Made by a program: the position numbers and the translations under genes | Notes under the pieces: generated by a model | Told to the model about the DNA's origin: nothing | What the model saw: the letters and a program-made list of their open reading frames with translations, nothing else | Database searches by the model: none | Origin: Conoideocrella luteorostrata | Lineage: Eukaryota > Ascomycota > Sordariomycetes > Hypocreales > Clavicipitaceae | Direction: 5' to 3' | DNA length: 35,019 nt | Assembly: GCA_032433595.1 (NCBI GenBank) | Contig: JASWJB010000391.1 | Location: 1-35,019, forward strand | Part shown: positions 28,258 to 35,019 of the stretch, one piece after another | Layout: each line of letters opens with the position of its first letter | Numbering within the stretch: position 1 is the first letter of the stretch

Positions 28258-30111
28258 TTATTGAATTGTGATTCGGGTGGCAAGTGGTCGATAGTTGGAG
28301 AGTTTCAACGACGTTATTCGTGTACGAGGATGCTCAGGCACGATGACCATCCTGCCATCTTTACCGTACGAGATATTGCCAAAGTTTTCGCAGAGCTCAG
28401 TAAAGGCCACCTGCGGGCGAACCCTCGCCATTTCTGCTACAATGTGATCGCTCCACACTCCTGAGCACTGTCCGTTGGCCATAAGGAAGTACGGGTTCAA
28501 CGGCGGCAGTATCGAATCTAGGAACAATTAGCTATCCAAAACGAATCAATATACCGACAATATCGCAAACTTACCAAGATCGACGAAGCGAATTCTGAGG
28601 TACTGGACCTCTTTAAACTTCTCCAGAGACTTGACGGCTGACAATACCAATTTTTCGAAACTTTCAATAAACCCCAGTTCCTGGATACCGGAGCCCGACT
28701 CGTGATAGTTACTCAAGTGGCGGCAGCAATTTTTAACCGTCAAGTCAATCGATCGTAGCCGTGTGGTCGTGGGGTTCGCCATGCGACTGCCCATCTCAAA
28801 GAACTTGTGGCAGATGCGGCCCGTGTAGGAAAAGTGCTCCAGCCGAGATGTTACTTCGGCCATCCGAGAACAGATATGCGTCTTCATCGCCACTTTGGCG
28901 TAAAAGGCAGGCATGACTCCCTCTCGTCTGTAGTCATTTTCCATGCACAGACTCAGGTTGGTGATTCGAAGGGGCAATGATGGCACAAATTCAGCTACAG
29001 TGATATAGCTCTTAGATTTGGGCTTGCTGTATGATGCCTGCCATTCCTCCAAGTTCGGCAGAGCACATAAAATGGTATTGAAGTCGACACTGTCTCTTAT
29101 CAGATTCCACTGACCACGGGTTACGAGTGTTCGAACACTGGCAAGGGATTCCAGCGAGCGGCAAGAGAGCAGATCGTCGGCACGATTAAAGTAGACCACT
29201 CTGGGCGCCTTCCTACGTTCCCCTCCTTCCAAAGTCAAGACCTGCGCGGATGGGAGGGTCTGTGAAACGAATCGGAATACCTCATTCAAGGTGCAATTGT
29301 TTTCGGGTAGCGTGTATGTTGCATTTGTCAAACCATCGGATGTCACGGTTGGCAAAGCGAACGTGTTGGATAGCGCAAGGTGACCAAACATAGGCTGAAA
29401 CACGGGGAACCAAATTTCGACGTGCTTGATATGACAGGACAAGTGCGGCTTGTCCGCCAAATGCATCATTGCATTGTCGATTGAATCAGTCGTCGCCTTT
29501 AACTTGATGTGTCTGTAAAGTCGTTGCTGCACTAGAACCCTCCATGTCGGATTTACCAGTGCCAAATCGGCCAGTTCTCGCCGACGGCAATGTCTCAAAG
29601 CACTGCTCCAACACTTTGTGAGACTGGATATTCTCATTGCACTGCTGGATGTCGGTGAAATGCAGTAGCCAAACAAGTGGTCTAAAATGGCTTCATGCAC
29701 TTCGGTAGGTAGTTCGTCAAATTGAGTCGCTCGTGAATGGTTCGTAATTGCATCTTCGCTGTCGGACGAGAAGGCTTCATTGTACATTTCTACGTCGGTG
29801 CCATAGTCAGAATCGTCGAGGCAACACACACGAGCGCTGCGGTTGTCGGGCAGGGGAAAGGGTGTGCTGCTTGGTCTGGTTGGGGGCACGAAACCCGGGC
29901 CTTTGACTTGTTCTAACGGGGGACTAGATTGTCCCGGGGAGACAGGACTCGATGCGGTGTTTAGAAAGGCTGCAACCATGGACGAAGTCATCAGCGAAGC
30001 AAAATCATCGTCTGCTAGGTCGTGCATATGGTCTTCGTCAAGTCGAAACCCGCCTCTCACGGGTAGTGCAACATGGCCCTCGCCATTGCAGGCAGTTCTG
30101 GTGTCCCCCAT
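28258..30111 (-). CDS. F-box protein, two exons
   Basis: Minus-strand exons 28575-30111 and 28258-28517, with a 57-bp intron (GTAAG..CCTAG). Splicing joins IRFVDL to DSILPPLNPYFLMANGQCSG and gives 598 residues. Residues 1-125 are disordered with an acidic patch. An F-box-like segment starts at about 131 (FDELPTEVHEAILDHLFGYC) and ends with LADLALVNPTWRVLVQQRLYRHI at about 205. The rest (about 205-598) looks like degenerate leucine-rich repeats typical of fungal F-box proteins (for example SLESLASVRTLVTRGQW, LPNLEEWQASY, LPLRITNLSL, YLRIRFVDL). Such proteins bind Skp1 and recruit substrates to SCF ubiquitin ligases; the target is unknown. The start was chosen as the first ATG of the open frame, after a CT-rich leader (as read on the minus strand). 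Confidence 0.82.
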
Positions 30112-32752
30112 TGCCCTTTATTGTAGTCTAATGCAGCGTTTGTTGGATGGATGGTTCGATTCGCAGCGGTTGCATTCTCAGCTAGAATTAGGATTCGAGG
30201 AACTCGTGGCTGTCGTTCCTGAAGTCGTCGTTGCAGGAAAAATAATGAAGACTACAAGAAGCCAAGTTCAGGAGTGGGAGGTTCTCGCCGAAAATGAAGG
30301 TGGGACAATGTAGAGGCGTCTGGGCGGTGGCGCCAAGGTCGAGCAGTTGGAAGGGAAAGATCAGAAGACTACCGACGGGAACAAAGAAGTGCCTCTGTCG
30401 GGACAAAAACTTGGTACAGAGAATGAAAGACCAAGATCGACTCGGTGTTGGCCGAGAGTTGCGCCGTGGGGGAGAGAATGGCGTAAGGGAGGGCTAAATT
30501 AAAGAGAGATTACGAAAGAGATGAAGGTTTCGTGCAGCTGGCCTAGATTTCGGCGTAAATGCGTAGACCACCCGCTACTTGAGCCGCAGTCCAATTTCAA
30601 AGGATGGAAGTTCGAGACAAAATCAGGGCTGTAGACGAAAAAACGACTCAAGTACGGAGTAACGATTGAAAGTTGCAGACTGTAGTCGATGTGAGTGGGC
30701 GGACGGAAAAAGTGAGGGAGGCGAAGATGGCGGGCAGGCAGACCAACGTGGATGGCGGATCATGACGAAGGCTCCGGAACCAGGCGCTGCACAGTATAGT
30801 AGTCACAGCAAAGCACAGCGCTGCACTGCGCCGCACCACCCTGCCCTGCACTGCACAGAGCAAGCGTGGCGTCACAGGTCACACCAGACCTCCCGCCAGA
30901 CCTGAATTACATGGTAACTCCGTACAGCACATAACTGCTCATACATAACTACGGAGTACGAGTAAATACAAATACAGACTCAAGACACTGCAATAGGCAG
31001 TGGAGTTCCGCAGTACCCTTGAAGCGAGCAGCACTAGTGTCAGTCATTGTCATTACGCAGTTAGTCACTGCCCAGACACTTGGACCCGGTGCGTTTTCCT
31101 GCATTTCCCTGCCTTTTCCTGCCTTTTCCTGCATCTCCAATCTGCCCTCTTGGGTCATTCTTGGGTCTTTATCGGGCTGCATGGCGTATTGCACGAGGCT
31201 AGTCTGCAGTCTTCGAGTCGCTAGGATTGGACGGCATGCGTTGGGCACGACACTCTAGCACTTTACGCGTTGTGGTATGGGGCTACTGTCGGTTCGTGTG
31301 GTCGCGTGGTGTGATGCGGACGACGATGTGTGGATTCCCTTTCCTGCATGCATGGGATGTGATGAATGGGATGTGATAGGATGGGGGTGTTTGGGGGTGA
31401 TGTATGCCCAAAGTGCTGTCGTCACAAAGTAATATTGTCGAGCAATCTACCTGGCAAACTGGCGAGCTGTGATATTCCGGGCGTTGGAGGTAGTTGGTGG
31501 TAGTTGGTGGCAGTGGCACATGGTCGCTGCGTCTAGCTTGATTTCCCAACGTAACGACAAAAAAGCACTCTACTCTGCGTACCGTAGACCTTATGTCCGT
31601 CGTGCTTGTTACGTTTGATGCATGCGAGTGGATAAATCGTGAGAAGCTGCCGCGGCAGGGTGAGCAGCCGTGGCTACCTACCACGCATGAGTCCACGATG
31701 CAGAACCCTGTGTGGGTGACCAATAATCCCCCGCCTCACCGGTGACCCCAATCCAGGAGATTAGCATTGGTCACGGCAATCCCGATAAGATATCGTGCCC
31801 CCCAGTCTATGGCTGCCGGCACGACGGCGACGAAGGCTCGTCATTTGTTTTGAGACGAAGCATAGACCAAAGACAGGGAATATCCGTCTCCCGACCAACA
31901 TTGCCAACGTTCTTCCGTTACGGACATTGGACCCCTCGTGCGGTGATCAAATTAGACATACAAACTTTCAGGCATCCCTTGGTCTGGCCTTCCGGGTCAT
32001 GACTATTCGTTGGCGCCGCTTGCCCCGCCAGGTTTTCGTCGGCAAATCGTGTCCACCCGCATCGGCAGTCGAATGGGACGGCCGGGCACATGATGGATGC
32101 CCTTCATGCTTGCGGTTGGCCATAGCCCTCGGCGGTGACTTGGAAGTCAGCCGGTTGGGCGACTTTTTGGCAAGTAGATTATCTCCAACCAAATGACGGT
32201 CACGGCCGCACGCACATAACCTGAGTCAAAAGCCAGCACTATCGGCCCTGCTTGTCTTAGACTTTGAGCTCCGACAACAATGCGCCAGTTCCAGCTACCA
32301 TGTCACCGGCGTCTCCTGGCCAGGTCGCTGCAAAACATTTGCTTGGCGTCAGTTTTTCGCCGAGTATCTGAGTCAAAAATGTAAGACTGAGGCGCTGGCT
32401 AAAATTGTGAGCGAAGGGACGAACTGGTTCGCGCCGAAGCCGCGGCCCTCAAGCCTTGCCGCTAAATATTGATCAACATTGACCGATCAACCAAGCGAAG
32501 CAGCCTTAAATTGTCGGCTCCAGTACGGAGTAACCAAGGCGCTGCTACGTAGATATGGATACCTAAAGGTGGTCCACACGATGAAGATGTAGTTATGCGG
32601 TCAGGCCGTGGGATTAGCGGAGACAGCAATACCGCCAGATCGCCAGATCAGCAACACGTTCTTCTCAATGTTAAGATAACGGTCAACGGCCAATGGTTAA
32701 TGGCACCTAGTTCTATGCTTTGGTACATGTTGACCGACCCAATGCCAACTGG
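30112..32752. other. Large intergenic region without a supported gene
   Basis: 2.6 kb. The first 400 bp are purine-rich on the plus strand, hence a CT-rich leader for the F-box gene on the minus strand. TACGGAGTA occurs at 30653, 30950 and 32524. Small simple repeats: CCTTTTCCTG units near 31107, GGTAGTTGGT units near 31490-31510, and a GCACTGC-rich stretch near 30820-30860. ORFs of up to 146 codons (for example 31283-31723 minus) show no family features and are probably chance. An undetected non-coding RNA is possible. Confidence 0.45.
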
Positions 32753-33325
32753 TCAGAATGTCAGCTGTTCATTTTTGAAGGGTATCAGCGCCAACACCAC
32801 CGCCTCAGAATAGTAGCTCTGCCGGTTGACCACATCATCCGTCAAGATGCCCACCGAACCACTTTTATGTTTGGAGTTCGTCTTGCCGTGGACCAAATCG
32901 TCAGCATGCCCAAGCTCCATACCATCTCTCAGCAACTTGGCCGTCTCGTCGGGGAGATAATACGTTGCCGTTCGTGCTCTGCCCACTCGCTCACCAAAGC
33001 CGTCTTTGCCCTTGCCAACCACAGCAATCCAAGCAAAAGACTGGATCGGCCCTTCATCACCTTTGGCGTCAACGCCGCCCTCGAGTCCAATCCAGTAGTC
33101 GGCGCTTGGTTCGGCATCACGCGCGTTTCGTGCCCGATTCAGCGCTCCCCGTAATGTTTCTTCATCTGTGAATGGTTGGTCGGGCACGCCGGACGGGACG
33201 CTGATACCTCGCACTTCAAACGTCGAGTTGGGAAACATGCGCGACAGGCCGTCCCGTGCCGCGCCGATCTTGACGGGATTCTTGGAGGCGACAATTACAA
33301 CTGCCGCAGTAGCCGTCGTAGCCAT
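32753..33325 (-). CDS. Inosine/xanthosine triphosphatase, YjjX/DUF84 family
   Basis: Intronless, 190 residues from the ATG at 33325 (MATTATAAVVIVASKNPVKI); the upstream extension has only a TTG. ASKNPVKIGAARDGLSRMFP is the phosphate-binding N-terminal motif of the family. It is followed by GVPDQPFTDEETLRGALNRA, YWIGLEGGVD, SFAWIAVVGK, GRARTATYYLP, and GHADDLVHGKTNSKHKSGSV then GILTDDVVNRQSYYSEAVVLALIPF, all conserved blocks. The enzyme hydrolyses ITP and XTP to keep deaminated purines out of nucleic acids. Length matches bacterial YjjX and its fungal homologues. Predicted cytosolic. Confidence 0.9.
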   Translation of the reverse strand: MATTATAAVVIVASKNPVKIGAARDGLSRMFPNSTFEVRGISVPSGVPDQPFTDEETLRGALNRARNARDAEPSADYWIGLEGGVDAKGDEGPIQSFAWIAVVGKGKDGFGERVGRARTATYYLPDETAKLLRDGMELGHADDLVHGKTNSKHKSGSVGILTDDVVNRQSYYSEAVVLALIPFKNEQLTF

Positions 33326-33470
33326 GATGTGCGCGGTCTGGAGAGGCTCCGAGAGATGAGTGTGCACGTTTGTGCACGTTGGGATGTCGAATTCCGGTAA
33401 TGCAGATGACAATTATAGGCGCGACTCGTTTCCTAAGGTTGATGGCTGAACCACTGCGCTATGGGGTTTC
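33326..33470. promoter_or_regulatory. Promoter of the YjjX-like gene, up to the transposon
   Basis: Short stretch between the YjjX-like start and the transposon left end. A CCTATAATTG element, read on the minus strand (33408-33420), may be its TATA-like box. The sequence then passes directly into the transposon terminal region. Confidence 0.35.
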
Positions 33471-33476
33471 CGCAAC

Positions 33477-35019
33477 AGTTACTGATCTTAGCGCGCAGAA
33501 CAGTAACTAACGTCGGCCACCCCGAAGCCGGCCACACAGGGAAGCCGGCCACATTTTTCCCCTCTTTCAACACCACAACGCTTGCATTCCGACCGCGATT
33601 TCTCGTGCAATTTAATTGCTATTAGCATAATTATTATATTTTTGGATACACAATGCCTAGCTACACTGAAAATAACCTAGAAAACGCGGTATCTGACGTT
33701 GCAAGTGGCGCATCTATCCGGAAAGCTGCAGCATTCTGGGGTGTACCAAGAACAACGCTTCAAGATCGAATTAAAGGTGCACAAGCAAGGGCAGATGCAC
33801 ATGAATATTAACAACGTCTTTCTCAAAAGGATGAAAAAAGCCTCGTCAAATGGATCCAATCCCAGGTATCATTGAATGTGCCTATCACACATTAACAGCT
33901 CCGTAGCTTTGTCTCACACATTCTGGTCAAGGGAGGAGACCTTGAACCTATCGGAAAAAATTAGGTTATAGGCTTCTTAAGGCGTTACCCAGAAATATCA
34001 ACAAAGAAAGGCAAGCGAATAGATTCCTGCCGTATTAATAGCGCATTTGCTGATACAATAAAGACCTTCTTTGTGCTTCTCGAGGCAGAGGCTCTAAAGC
34101 TAATTCCACCGCGAAATCGGTATAATATAGACGAGGTAGGTGTTCAAGAGGGCCAGGGCAGCAATGGCCTAGTTCTTAGGCACTCGCAAATACGGATTAT
34201 TATCAGGAAACACCCTAGAGGGCGATTTTAGACTATAATTATCGAGTGTATCAGCGCAGATGGCAGGGTTCTTAGCCCGCTGGTTATTTTCAAGGGCAAA
34301 AGCGTACAGCAGCAATGGTTCCCTGATAATATGGATCAATATCGCTAGTGGCACTTTACGGCATCACCAAATGGCTAGTTATCTAATGAAATTGGCCTAG
34401 CTTAGCTACGAGAGGTCTTTATCCCGGAGACTAAGCTAGCTAAGCAGTTAGAGCCGCGGCTGCTAATCCTAGATGGCCATGGTAGTCATATGACTAACGA
34501 TTTTATGCTAGAATGCTTCAAAAATAACATATTCCTTCTTTTCTTACTGGAACACTCGTCGCATGTATTATAGCCACTTAACGTTGGGGTGTTTAGCCCG
34601 GTCAAGACTAGCTATCGCACTTTAATTATAGACCTTTAATTATTGTATAATTTAGCACGTATAAATAAAATCCTCTTCCTTGAATATTATTACAAGGCCC
34701 AGCTAGCTGGAATCACGAAAAAAAATATCCTATCTGGGTGGAAAGCTACGGGACTTTGGCCAGTCAATGTGGCGAGACCTCTTCTCTCAAAATTACTAGC
34801 ATCTGCTGATAAGCCTCTTCAAGCAACGCCTCAAATCCCTGAAAAGCAGCAGGAAGACCTTCTCAAGACCCCTCAGCGCGGCAGTCATATTCAGCAACTA
34901 ATTGACCGAGTTATTCATCCTAGTCAGACAGACCCAACAGCTCGTCAATTATTTCGGAAGATCCGGAAGGGAATTGACGATAAAAACATCCAGCTAGTAC
35001 GCGCAGAGCAGGAAATTCG
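33477..35019 (+). mobile_element. Pogo/Fot1-like DNA transposon, RIP-degraded, right end beyond window
   Basis: A pogo-superfamily (Tc1/mariner-like) element. Its left region has AGTTACTG (33477-33484) and CAGTAACT (33501-33508) as an 8-bp inverted pair flanking GCGCGC, then repeated subterminal GAAGCCGGCCAC (33523, 33541), and a transposase frame from 33653. Where the terminal inverted repeat begins cannot be fixed without the other end. The body is AT-rich compared with the rest of the window. The element is cut at 35019. Confidence 0.85.
33653..35019 (+). pseudogene. Transposase of the pogo/Fot1-like element (nine in-frame stops)
   Basis: One continuous frame of 455 codons from ATG 33653, without any frameshift but with stops at 33809, 33893, 33962, 34229, 34346, 34376, 34403, 34571 and 34637. 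It has a psq-type HTH (ENAVSDVASGASIRKAAAFWG, VPRTTLQDRIKG), a CENP-B-like second HTH, and a DDE catalytic core. Core landmarks: YNIDEVG (Asp at codon 160), LILDGHGSHM (Asp at codon 274), and a third acidic site that has become Asn in PLNVGVFSPVK (codon 310). Every stop fits TGG to TAG or CAA/CAG to TAA/TAG, and the Asp to Asn change also fits CpA to TpA. The C-terminal part runs off the window in its usual tail region. It cannot make an active transposase. Confidence 0.88.

Noticed and set aside
31283..31723. 146-codon minus-strand ORF
   Set aside because: Composition looks random (many H, S, C, T), there is no domain and no promoter or intron signal, and it overlaps simple repeats.
33326..33412. 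N-terminal extension of the YjjX-like protein
   Set aside because: It begins with TTG, has no ATG, and the family normally starts just before the ASKNPVK motif, as it does with the ATG at 33325.

Overview
The window looks like a piece of a filamentous ascomycete genome, most likely Sordariomycetes and perhaps Hypocreales (my inference from the protein set). The signs are short introns of about 55-100 bp with GT..AG ends, pyrimidine-rich leaders before start codons, a HET-domain gene, and a pogo-like transposon whose stop codons all fit repeat-induced point mutation (RIP). I found no rRNA, tRNA or CRISPR.

Layout. 0.4-3.1 kb: an SWC3-like subunit of the SWR1 chromatin remodeller (+). 3.1-5.6 kb: gene-poor, with possible gene remnants. 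5.6-9.3 kb: a HET-domain protein (-) and a divergent secreted amidase (+). 9.8-15.8 kb: a housekeeping block with an RTC5-like TLDc protein (+), the respiratory supercomplex factor RCF1 (-, three exons) and a membrane-anchored ZZ/EF-hand protein (+). 15.8-19.3 kb: gene-poor and repeat-rich, with a duplicated 27-residue coding module, a small ORF, a 251-bp imperfect repeat and a 40-bp x3 tandem repeat. 19.3-23.9 kb: an alpha/beta hydrolase with a repeat-built N-terminus and no nucleophile serine, an Ada-type zinc/AraC regulator, and a CCC1/VIT1 iron or manganese transporter. 24.0-24.7 kb: a gene remnant abutting a diverged inverted copy of the 17.7-kb repeat, so the 19-24 kb genes sit between inverted repeats. 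24.9-30.1 kb: a TRAX/translin protein (-, with an 18-nt microexon), the GPI mannosyltransferase I PIG-M/GPI14 (+, three exons) and an F-box protein (-, two exons). 30.1-32.7 kb: no convincing gene. 32.7-33.3 kb: a YjjX-type inosine/xanthosine triphosphatase (-). 33.5 kb to the end: a RIP-inactivated pogo/Fot1-like transposon cut by the window edge.

Most genes are unrelated housekeeping functions: chromatin, V-ATPase/vacuole, mitochondria, RNA processing, GPI anchors and nucleotide sanitation. I see no biosynthetic cluster or defence island. The most unusual part is 15.8-24.7 kb, where repeats, a young repeat-derived protein N-terminus, a catalytically altered hydrolase and gene fragments lie together. 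Exon boundaries were placed by reading splice sites and checking that the frame continues; they have no transcript support here.
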